NCBI GenBank assembly: GCA_963711675.1 | Contig: CAVQFB010000011.1 | Span: 496,001 to 560,000 of the forward strand | Source: CAVQFB01 sp963711675 | Lineage (GTDB): Bacteria; Acidobacteriota; Terriglobia; Terriglobales; Acidobacteriaceae | Length of the DNA stretch: 64,000 bases | Direction of reading: 5' to 3' | In this document: positions 9,501-17,716 of the stretch, in pieces | Position numbering within the stretch: position 1 is the stretch's first letter | Layout of the letters: every line of letters begins with the position of its first letter | Notes under the pieces: model-generated | What the model saw: the letters and a program-made list of their open reading frames with translations, nothing else | Told to the model about the DNA's origin: nothing | Database searches by the model: none | Made by a program: the position numbers and the translations under genes

Positions 9501-10233
9501 TATCGGAAGTTCACCACGGAGACACAGAGACACGAAGAAAGCCAAGAACATTAACGATGGATTAGCGCCAATCGATGCCGGACTTCCAGATGTCGACCCT
9601 CAATCGCGAGAAACGACCCAATCACTACTCGAGGATCAAGAACCAAAAACCTTCTCTGTGCCGGAGCCTGCCCTGAGCGTAGTCGAAGGGTGGCTCCGTG
9701 GCGAAAACACACTCCACCGCCGCGACGCTCTCTGGCAGGTCGAGCGGGCCGTCCGCTACTCCGGTCCCCTGCTCGAGCAGTTCCCCGAGTCCGACGCCGA
9801 GTCTCCCCTCAAACCCATGACCCACGAGGAGCGCCTGGTCGCTGACTTTCACGGCACTGGTCTGACTGTCGGACCACATCCCATGGCTTTTCAACGTGCA
9901 GAAATGAATGCCCTTGGCATCTGCCGTGCCTGCGACCTTGCTCAAGTCGCCAACGGTCAGCATGTCCGCATCGGCGGCTGCGTCATTGCGCGCCAGCGTC
10001 CTGGCACTGCCCGCGGCTTTGTATTCCTCAGCCTGGAAGATGAAACCGGCATCTCGAACGCGATCATCACCCCTGACCTTCTCCAGAAGAACCGCATCCT
10101 GGTGATTTCCGAGCGTTTCCTGCTGATCGAAGGCGTTCTCCAGAATCAGGACAATGTCATCTCGGTGAAAGCCGAACGAGTCTTGCCTCTCTCGATTACC
10201 CACGCCGAAACTTCGTCGCATGATTTCCACTGA
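6523..10233 (+). CDS. dnaE2: Error-prone DNA polymerase III alpha-type subunit DnaE2
   Basis: A C-family polymerase of 1236 aa, the catalytic enzyme of the mutasome, which copies across damaged bases. The PHP domain opens the protein (ELHSRSAFSFLEGASLPEDL, then ALLDRDGLYGAPRF). The palm has the catalytic aspartates in PDIDIDLPSGDQRERA at about residue 475, preceded by AQGRGSAANSAVCYSLGI. The little-finger and HhH parts include GFPESHAASFALIAYASAYL, and an OB domain closes it (VRIGGCVIARQRPGT). The protein is about 150-170 residues longer than usual because of three in-frame inserts (about residues 76-141, 917-935 and 996-1061) made of dispersed repeats. The frame stays open throughout. No typical RBS is seen, since repeats occupy the leader. 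Confidence 0.93.
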   Translation: MYIELHSRSAFSFLEGASLPEDLIAAAAALEMPAMALLDRDGLYGAPRFHLAAKKAKIKAHIGAEVACESFSPRSSSPRRHPSTTLRAGSDTEKTKINSFSRSSSNVDEEMTDQPASSSPATIRNRQSSRNSVSPRLRGDEQSREEQPHGDFRLPLLVASTTGYQNLCRLITKMKIRAQKDEGAVLPSELEEHAEGLICLTGSDDGPLAAALAQGGAGNAFRCVQRLVEIFGHSNVYVELQRHLHREEESRNRIAIDIARSLRLPLLATNGVCYATAKERELCDVFTALRHHQTLATAGRLLARNSERHLKSAQQMQQLFADIPEAIANTAELSNRLEFTLKDLGYKFPKYPVPEGETMMSFLRQRTDEGARWRYGISLSGPAPFSDFKNQELAQRARRQIERELKLIEKLELAGYFLIVWDIVRFCREQNILAQGRGSAANSAVCYSLGITAVDPVGMDLLFERFLSEERGEWPDIDIDLPSGDQRERAIQYVYRRYGERGAAMTANVITYRNRMAAREMGKALGFDEESLNKISAAVATWEYKDANDALDRRFNDAGLDLNHPRLRKYFELCMAVLDLPRHLGQHSGGMVICQGQLDSVVPLEPASMPGRVVVQWDKEDCADMGIIKVDLLGLGMMAVLEDSIQLIRNHNKEDVDLAHLPQDDPTVYSALQKADTVGMFQIESRAQMSCLPRLRPRCFYDIVVQVAIIRPGPIVGQMVNPFLQRRQGREAITYAHPSLEPVLKRTLGVPLFQEQLLRMAMVVANFTGGEAEELRRAMGFKRSQQRMHEIEARLRAGMQQNGIAPEAQEQIVLSITSFALYGFPESHAASFALIAYASAYLKCHYLAAFTAALLNNQPMGFYHPATIVKDAQRHGLRVLPIDVTKSDWNCTLEPSAGAATDVAVPSEDCVSPIEPTTPHSGLGTRYWVLGTQNFALRLGLRYARGLREQAATSLLRERILAPFVSIHDLTRRVPELRKEELSTLAEIGALNTIGSSPRRHRDTKKAKNINDGLAPIDAGLPDVDPQSRETTQSLLEDQEPKTFSVPEPALSVVEGWLRGENTLHRRDALWQVERAVRYSGPLLEQFPESDAESPLKPMTHEERLVADFHGTGLTVGPHPMAFQRAEMNALGICRACDLAQVANGQHVRIGGCVIARQRPGTARGFVFLSLEDETGISNAIITPDLLQKNRILVISERFLLIEGVLQNQDNVISVKAERVLPLSITHAETSSHDFH
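6750..6945 (+). mobile_element. Inverted-repeat-bounded (MITE-like) insert in dnaE2, copy 1
   Basis: TCACCACGGAGG at 6751-6762 and its exact complement at 6930-6941 bound about 190 bp with no polymerase similarity. Just inside the left end is a TTCGACTACGCTCAGGGCAG unit that recurs, inverted, in the second insert. The insert is translated in frame as a Ser/Arg-rich loop between the PHP segments HIGAEV and LPLLVAS. Confidence 0.75.
9272..9327 (+). repeat. In-frame period-7 array in dnaE2
   Basis: Eight degenerate 7-bp units (CAACTCC, CCACTCG, GGACTCG, GTACTAG, GTACTGG, GTACTAG, GTACTCA, AAACTTC) lie inside the polymerase frame between DWNCTLE and LRLGLRYARG, where other DnaE2 proteins have a short link. 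Confidence 0.8.
9510..9705 (+). mobile_element. Inverted-repeat-bounded (MITE-like) insert in dnaE2, copy 2
   Basis: TTCACCACGGAG at 9510-9521 and CTCCGTGGCGAA at 9694-9705 (one mismatch) bound an insert similar in size to copy 1. Its right side carries the GCCTGCCCTGAGCGTAGTCG unit, the inverse of that in copy 1. It lies in frame between EIGALNTIG and LHRRDALWQVE, which are adjacent in ordinary DnaE2. Confidence 0.75.
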
Positions 10234-10450
10234 ACATTCGCACTGTTCATCTGTCACCAAACATTTCTATCCGTCTTAGTTACATTTTTTATTCGAATCT
10301 TTACACGAATTCACAGCTTATCGAGTTATAGTGGTTTCAATAACTCTCATAAATTGTGGGGCCCACATCAGTCCGGGAATCTGTGTATGTGGCTCATTTA
10401 TCAATTTCAAACCACTATTAAATTTACAAATCAGTAAGGAGTATCTGACC

Positions 10451-10705
10451 ATGGCAAAGGCCAAGACACAACGAAACGCTTCGAACGGCAACACCAAGAC
10501 AACCTCCACTGAAATTCAGTTCGCACCAGAAGCAAAGGAAACAAGAAAGAACCTTATTCCCATCAACCTGGAAGAAGAAATCCGCCGCCGCGCGTACGAA
10601 CTCTCTGAGCAGCGGGGATTTACCCCGGGCTATGAGAATGATGACTGGTTCAACGCCGAGCGTGAGGTTCTTTCGCGTTACGACAGCCAGCAGCACAGCG
10701 CCTAG
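10451..10705 (+). CDS. DUF2934 domain protein
   Basis: An 84-aa protein beginning at ATG 10451 behind AAGGAG (10436-10441), although the frame is open further upstream. The C-terminal half carries the DUF2934 pattern IRRRAYELSEQRGFTPGYEN followed by DDWFNAEREV. The N-terminal half is a Lys/Thr/Asn-rich tail without structure. DUF2934 proteins are small, common in Acidobacteriota and Proteobacteria, and have no established function; the helix-turn-helix-like look is only suggestive. The gene appears monocistronic. Confidence 0.85.
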   Translation: MAKAKTQRNASNGNTKTTSTEIQFAPEAKETRKNLIPINLEEEIRRRAYELSEQRGFTPGYENDDWFNAEREVLSRYDSQQHSA

Positions 10706-11099
10706 TCTGCGGCCAGATCTGAACCTTGATTGCAGCCAGTGCGGTGGAAGCCTGGCTAGCCCCGTAGATTCCTGTTCTCAATAGGCCTTCTTGGAACACG
10801 GGGCTCGCCTCCACCCTCATCGCAGCACACAAGCGAAACACCGCTTCCATCTTGTTTTTTCGACGCCCCCGTCCAGAAAACAAGCCTCACTGCCTGCCGC
10901 CCTCCTCGTCGGTCCGGTAACTGACCCATCCCTCAGTCCGTTTCTTGCCCGTCCTATCCCCATAGTTTGCCTGTCAGTGCCACACAGCCTCACAAAAACG
11001 TAGTACAGTGTGGCAACGCAGTTGCACATCTTTGCCACAAGATTGCGGTTGCTGGTTGCCTCTGTAGTGCATTTCTGAAAAAATACGCAAGGGCTCTCA
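10706..11099. other. Intergenic region, 394 bp
   Basis: No gene or clear hairpin recognised. It presumably contains the promoter of the ccm operon, but no convincing -35/-10 pair stands out. Confidence 0.5.
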
Positions 11100-13136
11100 A
11101 TGTCTCAAATAGGCAGTTTTGCACTCCTGCTCTCTCTCGCCCTCAGTGTGTATTCCTTCGGTGCAGGAGTGATCGCATTGGTCCGCGGTGGACCAGGCTC
11201 GGAGCGGCTGGGTGAAACCGCGCGGCGTGCCGGCATTGCCACCTTTGCCGCTGTTCTCCTCGCCGCCGTGGTTCTGGTGACCGCTGCATTTCGCGACGAT
11301 TTCTCCATCGCCTACATTTTTCACCACAGCAATCGCGATCTCCCATGGCCGTATAAATTCGCAACACTGTGGTCCGGACAGGAGGGCTCGCTTCTTTTCT
11401 GGTCGCTTCTCCTCGCCACCTACGGTCTCGTGCTCCGTCTTCGGCACAAAACCGATCCCCGGCTCTTCGCTTATGCCGGAGTCGTGATTGCAGCTGTCCA
11501 GATCTTCTTTCTTTTGCTGTTGAATTTTGCAGCACATCCCTTCGCGATCATGCAGGGTGCCTTACCTGACGACGGCAACGGCCTAAACCCTCTCCTGCAA
11601 TATCCCGAGATGGTCATCCACCCGCCCATGCTTTACCTGGGCTATGTAGGATTTACCGTCCCCTTCGCCTTCGGTCTGGCTGCTTTGGTCATGCGCTACC
11701 CGGGCGAGAAGTGGATTCGCATCACGCGCCAATGGACCATGGTGACCTGGGGCTTCCTGACCTGTGGAATCTTCCTCGGCGCGCACTGGGCCTACTCCGT
11801 TCTCGGGTGGGGCGGCTATTGGGGATGGGATCCGGTGGAAAACGCGTCGCTCATGCCTTGGCTAACGGGTACGGCATTCCTGCACTCCGTCATGATGCAG
11901 GAGAAGCGCGGCATGCTGAAGATCTGGAACATGTGGCTGGTCTTCGCCACCTTCTGGCTCGCGATCCTGGGGACGTACCTGACGCGCAGCGGTGTCATCA
12001 GTTCTGTACACGCCTTCGCGCAATCGGGCATCGGTGACTGGTTCAAGTGGTTTCTGGCGCTCACCATCGCCGTATTCGCGTTTTTCTTTTTCAAGAACAA
12101 GTCTCACCTGCGCAGCGAGCACAAACTGGAATCCCTGGTCTCGCGCGAGTCCAGCTTCCTGTTCAATAATCTGCTCTTCGTGCTGGCCTGCTTCACGGTT
12201 CTTTGGGGAACGTGGTTTCCTCTGCTATCCGAGTTGGTCCAGGGAACCAAGGTTACGGTCGGCGCACCGTTCTTCAACAGCGTCGCGGTGCCGGTAGCCC
12301 TGCTGCTGCTTTTGCTGACCGCCGTCGGCCCTCTGCTTGCCTGGCGCAAGACGTCACTTGAAAGCCTGCAGCGCAATTTCCTGTGGCCTGCATTCGGCGC
12401 GCTCGGCGTGGGCATCCTGATGATGATCTTCGGCGTGCGCCCATGGAAGGAGGCGTCTCACTTCTACTCGCTCATGGCAGCCATGCTTTCGGCCCTTGTG
12501 ATCCTGACTGTAGTTTCCGAATTCATACGTGGCGGCCACGTGATCTCGCGTCACACGGGTCAGGGATTGTTCGCGTCCATGCTGCACCTCGCCCACCGCA
12601 ACACTCGCCGCTACGGCGGATACATCGTTCACTTCGGCGTGGCCATGGTGGTGATCGGCATTCTCGGCACTCCTTTTAACAAAGAGGCAGAGAAAGAGAT
12701 GGGCTTCGGCGACAAGATGACCATCGGCCCTTATACGCTGGTCTGCCAGTCCTACACACAGGAGGAAAATCCGAACTACAGCAACGAGTGGGCAATCATC
12801 AACGTCTTCAAGGGCGACGAGCAGCTGACCACCATGTATCCGGAGCGGCGCTTTTACAAGGCCAGCCAGCAGCCCCAGACTCTGCCGCGCATCTACCCCA
12901 CGATCCGGCAGGATCTGTTCCTGGTGAAAGACCTCTATCTGGTCTACGAGGGCCGCAACCAAGACACGGGCCGCCCGATCATTAAAGCCCACTTGAATCC
13001 GCTGGTGCCCTGGATATGGACCGGCCTCATCGTCATTATCTTTGGCACGGTCGTAGCCCTGATCCCGAACGCCGCGCCCATCCGTGTTCCGGCGCCTGCT
13101 CGGGTGCAGACTGCGCCCGTGGGAGCGGGTGACTGA
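11100..13136 (+). CDS. ccmF: Cytochrome c haem lyase subunit CcmF
   Basis: A 678-aa multi-spanning inner-membrane protein of the System I cytochrome c maturation pathway. It takes haem from CcmE and, with CcmH, attaches it to apocytochrome c in the periplasm. The tryptophan-rich WWD signature is clear at about residues 236-256 (GWGGYWGWDPVENASLMPWL), and HPPMLYLGYVGF and RSGVISSVHAF are also typical. About 14-15 hydrophobic segments and a long periplasmic loop (residues about 535-640) fit the family length. It overlaps the next gene by one base (TGATG), so translation is probably coupled. Confidence 0.93.
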   Translation: MSQIGSFALLLSLALSVYSFGAGVIALVRGGPGSERLGETARRAGIATFAAVLLAAVVLVTAAFRDDFSIAYIFHHSNRDLPWPYKFATLWSGQEGSLLFWSLLLATYGLVLRLRHKTDPRLFAYAGVVIAAVQIFFLLLLNFAAHPFAIMQGALPDDGNGLNPLLQYPEMVIHPPMLYLGYVGFTVPFAFGLAALVMRYPGEKWIRITRQWTMVTWGFLTCGIFLGAHWAYSVLGWGGYWGWDPVENASLMPWLTGTAFLHSVMMQEKRGMLKIWNMWLVFATFWLAILGTYLTRSGVISSVHAFAQSGIGDWFKWFLALTIAVFAFFFFKNKSHLRSEHKLESLVSRESSFLFNNLLFVLACFTVLWGTWFPLLSELVQGTKVTVGAPFFNSVAVPVALLLLLLTAVGPLLAWRKTSLESLQRNFLWPAFGALGVGILMMIFGVRPWKEASHFYSLMAAMLSALVILTVVSEFIRGGHVISRHTGQGLFASMLHLAHRNTRRYGGYIVHFGVAMVVIGILGTPFNKEAEKEMGFGDKMTIGPYTLVCQSYTQEENPNYSNEWAIINVFKGDEQLTTMYPERRFYKASQQPQTLPRIYPTIRQDLFLVKDLYLVYEGRNQDTGRPIIKAHLNPLVPWIWTGLIVIIFGTVVALIPNAAPIRVPAPARVQTAPVGAGD

Positions 13137-13624
13137 TGGCCCGGCCTCACGTTCGCCCCAAACAACTCGCCCAGGCGGCACTGTTGTCGATCGCGATCCT
13201 GTTTCTCATGGGAGCAGGCGACGAAGGCAGCCGCTTCAACGATCTTGGCCACCGCATGATGTGCGTCTGCGGCTGCAGTCAAATTCTGCTGGAGTGCAAT
13301 CATGTCGGCTGCTCTTACTCGGACCGCATGCGCGGCGAGCTGATGGCCGCACTTGACCGCGGCGACAACGACGACCTCTTACTCCAGAGCTTCGTACAAA
13401 AGTACGGCACCACCGTGATCGCCGCGCCGACCACCAAGGGCTTTAACCGCGTGGCATGGATTATGCCGTTCGTCGCATTGGCTCTCGGCCTGGCTACGAT
13501 GGTTCTGGTGGTGCGTGCCTGGAAGAACCGTCCCACTCCTGCGCTTGCTGACGGCGTGCAGCCGCTTCGCGGTCCTGAACTTGAACAGTTCCGCGAACGC
13601 GCGCAGAAGGAGACCGAACTATGA
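13136..13624 (+). CDS. ccmH: Cytochrome c maturation thiol-reductase CcmH (CcmH/CycL family)
   Basis: A 162-aa membrane-anchored protein. Residues 20-32 form a hydrophobic segment. The reducing motif region is CVCGCSQILLECNHVGC, with the Cys pairs that in CcmH reduce the apocytochrome CXXCH thiols. A second transmembrane helix lies at about 107-123 (IMPFVALALGLATMVLVV). The motif has one more cysteine than the classical LRCxxC form, as often in deep-branching phyla. It overlaps both neighbours by 1 and 4 bases in a tight ccm operon. Confidence 0.9.
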   Translation: MARPHVRPKQLAQAALLSIAILFLMGAGDEGSRFNDLGHRMMCVCGCSQILLECNHVGCSYSDRMRGELMAALDRGDNDDLLLQSFVQKYGTTVIAAPTTKGFNRVAWIMPFVALALGLATMVLVVRAWKNRPTPALADGVQPLRGPELEQFRERAQKETEL

Positions 13625-13929
13625 TCATCTTCGCCTGCGCCATCTTCACCCTCGGCACCCTGGTCTACATCTTTTACCTGCCCGGAGAAATCGTCAGCGG
13701 CCCGGAGAAGACTCGCGCCGCCTATCTGCGCGAGCGCAAGGAAGCCGTCTACGAGAATCTTCGCGACCTGAATTTTGAATTCAAAGCAGGCAAGGTTCCC
13801 GACGTTGATTATCAATCGATGAAGACCTCGCTCGAAGACGAAGCCGCCGCCATACTGGCTGAGATTGCGCGCCTGGAGTCCTCACCCGCCCCCTCGTCAC
13901 TCCGCGACAAAAAAGGAGCTCGAATTTGA
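13621..13929 (+). CDS. CcmI-like small membrane protein
   Basis: A 102-aa protein with an N-terminal transmembrane helix (IIFACAIFTLGTLVYIFYLP) followed by a charged coiled-coil region (AAYLRERKEAVYENLRDLNF, then DYQSMKTSLEDEAA). This is the shape of the N-terminal half of CcmI, the apocytochrome chaperone, and it sits just where ccmI lies in System I operons. It lacks the TPR half. The start overlaps the ccmH stop by ATGA, and its own stop overlaps the next start. Confidence 0.7.
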   Translation: MIIFACAIFTLGTLVYIFYLPGEIVSGPEKTRAAYLRERKEAVYENLRDLNFEFKAGKVPDVDYQSMKTSLEDEAAAILAEIARLESSPAPSSLRDKKGARI

Positions 13930-15333
13930 AATCGACCACTGCTGTGGGAACGGGCCCTCTCGCCCGTTCAAGCCGCGCCTACGCCCGGCTAACGAAGGCT
14001 CATATCTGGTACCGAAGCTTTTCTCTTGTTGCGTTGGCGCTTTGCCTCGCGGCTCAGTTCGCGTCCGCCCAGACGCTCACCGGCACGGTGAAGAACGGCA
14101 CGAATCAGAAACCCGCAGCCGGCGACGACGTCGTTCTTCTCAAGCTTTCCCAAGGCATGGAAGAAGCCGGTCGCACCAAGACCGACGCCAAGGGAAACTT
14201 CAGCCTCAAGCTCGATGACGCCGGTTCGCCGCATCTGGTTAGGGCCATCCACCAGGGCGTCACCTATCACCGCATGGCGCCTCCCGGAACGACTTCAGTG
14301 GAACTTGAAGTCTTTGACGCGGCCAAGAGAGTGGAAGGCATCTCGGTTACCGCCGACGTGATGCGCGTCCAGGCCGAAACCAATCAACTCGAAATCATCC
14401 GCCTTTTCGCCGTGAATAACTCCTCGAGTCCGCCGCGCACGCAGATGAACGACCAGAATTTCGAGTTCTACCTACCCGCCGGCGCGCAGATCGACCAGTC
14501 GATGGCCAAGACCGCAAACGGCCAGCCCATCAACTCGGCTCCCGTCCCGCAAAAGGAGAAGAACCGTTACGCGTTTATTTTCCCGCTCCGCCCGGGTGAG
14601 ACCCAGTTCCAGGTCGCCTTCCACCTGCCTTATACCGGTGAAGCCTCTCTTGATCCCAAGCCGCTCTACCCCGCCGAACACATGGTAGTGATGCTGCCGA
14701 AGACGATGCAGTTCACGCCCAGCGCCGGCTCAGCCTTCCAGTCCATGCAGGACCCGCAACAATCTGACAGCATCGTGCAGGTCGCCAGCCGCACCCAGGT
14801 TGGACAACCGCTCGGATTCAGCGTTAAGGGAACTGGAGTTCTTCAGCCTGAGCAGGGTGGTACTACAAGCGGAGGCGGCGAGCAGGCAGGCGGAGGCTCC
14901 ATGCCCCAAGGGCGCGATAACCGTCCCGGCGGCGGTCTTGGGTGCTCCTATCGACGCGCCCGATCCGCTGGAGAAATACCGTTGGTACATCCTCGGTGGC
15001 TTTGCCCTGATCCTGGCGGTCGGGGCTTATGTCGTGCTAACTCGCCAGCCGTCGCCGGTGCGCGCATCAGCCGCAGGCCCAGGGTTGCCCGACATCGACA
15101 TTCCCGCGGTTGAAACTCCGCGCGCGTCGAAAGCGACGCCAACCCCGCCGGCCGCGCACGCTGCTCCCGCGGGCAAGAGTTCATCCATGATTCTCGAGGC
15201 CCTGAAGGAAGAGTTGTTCCAGCTGGAAGTCGAGCACAAGCAGGGCAGCATCTCGCAGGCGGAATACGAAAAGGCGAAAGCCGCCCTCGACCAGACACTC
15301 GAGCGCGCGATCAAACGCGGCCAGAAGGGATAG
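13926..15333 (+). CDS. Carboxypeptidase-regulatory-like secreted/membrane protein of the ccm operon (frameshifted)
   Basis: The fourth gene of the ccm operon. It has a signal sequence (hydrophobic FSLVALALCLAAQFASA at about 32-49), then a carboxypeptidase-regulatory-like beta fold from about residue 50 (LTGTVKNGTNQKPAAGDDVV). A beta-rich region and a Gly-rich linker follow. Near 14940 one extra G shifts the frame; in the next frame it continues with a transmembrane helix (YRWYILGGFALILAVGAYVV), a Pro/Ala linker and a coiled coil ending at 15333. The coding sense is strong on both sides, so the break is probably a sequencing indel. A hairpin repeat (13948-13969) lies within the first codons. 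It may aid haem or apocytochrome handling, but that is inference from position. Confidence 0.7.
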
Positions 15334-15693
15334 CGACAAGCGACCGCCTTCTCGTCGCGCAGAGCTCGCAGTCTCGCAGCCGGTTTTCTGACCATCTACT
15401 ACTCGGTGGGGTCATCCTCAGCGGATCCGAGCGTATGCGAGGGGAGTCGAACGGGGATCCGGCGCGCATCTACGTCGCCATCAGTGTCATCCATCCTGCT
15501 TCCGACGGGGAACAACATGCTCCCCAAAAGCGTATCTTAATCTTGAATCCGCCATCTCGGCATATCATCAAATTAAAATATGAGTGAATCACACTCAGAT
15601 ATTTAAACGGGAGGGCACGCCTTTAGGCGTGCCGTAAGAGCCGTCGTAAATGCGGCTTTAGCCGTCGAGGTTTTTGGCCTAGAGATTCGACTT
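15334..15693. repeat. Intergenic region with paired hairpins
   Basis: No gene seen. At 15614-15633 GGCACGCC-TTTA-GGCGTGCC forms a perfect 8-bp stem with a 4-nt loop, followed at about 15650-15668 by a weaker GGCTTTAGCC hairpin. The same two-part design recurs at 16572 and 44416. Confidence 0.7.
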
Positions 15694-16542
15694 ATGGCAA
15701 ACACATTCAAAACCGCTCTTCTCCTCACCGTGATGACGCTGCTTCTGCTCTTCATTGGCCAGGGCTTTGGTGGCCAGCGAGGCATGTTGATAGCGCTAGT
15801 CTTCGCTGGGGTGATGAACTTCGTCTCGTATTTCTTTTCCGACAAGATTGCGCTGGCCATGTACCGCGCGCAGCCCGTCTCGCGCGAGGATTTGCCTCGC
15901 GTTTACAGCGTCGTCGAGCGCTTGACGCAAAAAATCGGCCTGCCAATGCCGAAGATCTACGTGATCCCTATGGACTCGCCGAACGCATTCGCAACCGGGC
16001 GGAACCCGAATCACGCATCCGTGGCGGTCACCCAGGGCATCCTGAACCTGCTCAACGACGAGGAACTGGAAGGCGTGCTCGCGCATGAACTCGGCCACGT
16101 CCGCAATCGCGACATCCTGATCAGTTCGATTGCCGCGACCCTCGCCGGCGCCGTCACTTATCTCGCACGCTTTGGCATGTTCTTCGGCGGCATGGGCGAT
16201 CGCGATGAACGCCGCGGTGGAGGTATGGGCGCGCTGCTTATGCTCATCGTTGCCCCCATCGCCGCCATGCTGATCCAGCTTGCCGTCTCACGCTCGCGCG
16301 AGTACGAGGCCGATCACACTGGCGCAGGTTTCACCGGCAACCCCTACGCGCTCGCCAGCGCGCTGGCAAAACTCGATGCCTACTCGCGGCGTGTCCCCAT
16401 GATGGCCACGCCCTCGACGGCACACCTGTTCATCGTCCAACCCCTGCTGGGCGTGAACTTCGGCAACCTGTTCTCGACCCACCCGCCGATCGCCAAGCGC
16501 ATCGAGCGGTTGACCGGCCGGCCGGCGGAGTTCATGCAGTAA
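15694..16542 (+). CDS. htpX: Membrane zinc metalloprotease HtpX (M48)
   Basis: A 282-aa M48 peptidase that degrades damaged inner-membrane proteins. Two N-terminal transmembrane helices (residues 8-27 and 32-50) precede the zinc-binding motif HELGH at about 131-135. The third ligand is the Glu in SREYEADHTGA near residue 205. Two more helices lie at about 147-160 and 177-195, and a glycine/Arg-rich cytosolic loop sits between them. Length and order agree with HtpX. The C-terminal THPPIAKRIERL is typical. The gene is flanked on both sides by hairpin repeats and is probably transcribed alone. Confidence 0.93.
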   Translation: MANTFKTALLLTVMTLLLLFIGQGFGGQRGMLIALVFAGVMNFVSYFFSDKIALAMYRAQPVSREDLPRVYSVVERLTQKIGLPMPKIYVIPMDSPNAFATGRNPNHASVAVTQGILNLLNDEELEGVLAHELGHVRNRDILISSIAATLAGAVTYLARFGMFFGGMGDRDERRGGGMGALLMLIVAPIAAMLIQLAVSRSREYEADHTGAGFTGNPYALASALAKLDAYSRRVPMMATPSTAHLFIVQPLLGVNFGNLFSTHPPIAKRIERLTGRPAEFMQ

Positions 16543-16571
16543 GGCTTCAGCATTCTTTCTTAAGCCGGGAG

Positions 16572-16591
16572 GGCACGACTTCGGTCGTGCC
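16572..16591. repeat. 8-4-8 hairpin repeat after htpX
   Basis: GGCACGAC-TTCG-GTCGTGCC, a perfect stem with a UUCG loop, followed by a shorter AGGGCTTCAGCCCCT hairpin near 16612-16626. It belongs to the same family as 15614 and 44416. It could act as a weak terminator but lacks a T run. Confidence 0.7.
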
Positions 16592-16756
16592 GACACTCCT
16601 TACTAATAGACAGGGCTTCAGCCCCTGAGGTTGCTCTTGTTCCACCATGCCACTGAACAAGGGACCCCCACAATCTGCTAGCCCCTGTGACCTCGGTAAT
16701 AGCTCTTTCCGCGCGTCACCGCGGCTGCATCCAAGCCCATAGTAGAATTTGCTTTT

Positions 16757-17716
16757 ATGTCTCCTGAGGCTGCACTTGCTGCATCCACACGCGCTGCGCA
16801 ACTGGAGTCCACGCTGCGCAAGATCATCCGCGGCAAAGACGACGTCCTACGCCTAGCTCTTGTCTCCATCTTCGCCCGCGGACATCTCCTGATCGAAGGC
16901 GTTCCCGGCGTCGGCAAAACCACGCTCGGCCAAGCCATCGCCCGCGCTCTCGATTGCAGCTTCCAGCGCGTGCAGTTCACCAGCGACATGCTGCCCTCGG
17001 ACGTGCTGGGCATCTCGATTTACTCCGCCATCGAGCAGCAGTTCGAATTCAAGCGCGGGCCGGTATTCACCAACGTCCTGCTCGCGGACGAGATCAATCG
17101 CACTACGCCCAAAACTCAGTCCGCCCTGCTTGAGGCCATGAACGAGGGCCAGGTTACCGTGGACGCGCACTCGCACTTGCTGCCTCAGCCGTTCCTGGTC
17201 ATAGCGACACAGAATCCGGTAGAGCATCACGGCACCTATCCGCTGCCCGAATCGCAACTCGACCGCTTCCTGATGCGCGTGCAGATGGGTTACCCGGACA
17301 GCGACGCCGAGCGGGAAATTCTGCGCTCCGAAGCCGGCGCTGCCCGCCTCGAAGACATGCGGCCGGTGCTGACCGGAGCCGATGTGCTCGAAATGCAGAA
17401 AGCCGTCGCTCACATCCGTGTCGACGAATCGCTGGTCAATTACACTTTGCAGATTGTCCGCAAGACGCGTGAGTCGGAGCATCTTTCGCTCGGCGTCTCA
17501 CCGCGCGGGTCGCAGATGCTCTACCGCGCTGCCCAGGCCATGGCCTTCCTTGAGGGCCGCACCTTCTGTACGCCCGAAGACTTCAAACCTCTGGTAATTC
17601 CGGTCTTCGGCCACCGTGTGGTAGTTAATGGGCTGTATGCGTCGACGATGAAGAAGTCCGACCAGGCCGACCAGATCATCCGCGAAATCATCGACTCCGT
17701 CCGCGTGCCGGTGTAG
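16757..17716 (+). CDS. MoxR-family AAA+ ATPase
   Basis: A 319-aa MoxR ATPase, a chaperone-like AAA+ protein that usually works with VWA proteins to mature metal centres or envelope complexes. Walker A is GVPGVGKTT at about residues 48-56, Walker B LLADEIN at about 110-116, and sensor 1 FLVIATQNP near 151-159. The helical lid (VSPRGSQMLYRAAQAMAFLE) follows. Length is typical. No DUF58/VWA partner gene is directly adjacent; a VWA protein at 21-22 kb is separated by several genes on the other strand, so partnership is speculative. Confidence 0.92.
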   Translation: MSPEAALAASTRAAQLESTLRKIIRGKDDVLRLALVSIFARGHLLIEGVPGVGKTTLGQAIARALDCSFQRVQFTSDMLPSDVLGISIYSAIEQQFEFKRGPVFTNVLLADEINRTTPKTQSALLEAMNEGQVTVDAHSHLLPQPFLVIATQNPVEHHGTYPLPESQLDRFLMRVQMGYPDSDAEREILRSEAGAARLEDMRPVLTGADVLEMQKAVAHIRVDESLVNYTLQIVRKTRESEHLSLGVSPRGSQMLYRAAQAMAFLEGRTFCTPEDFKPLVIPVFGHRVVVNGLYASTMKKSDQADQIIREIIDSVRVPV

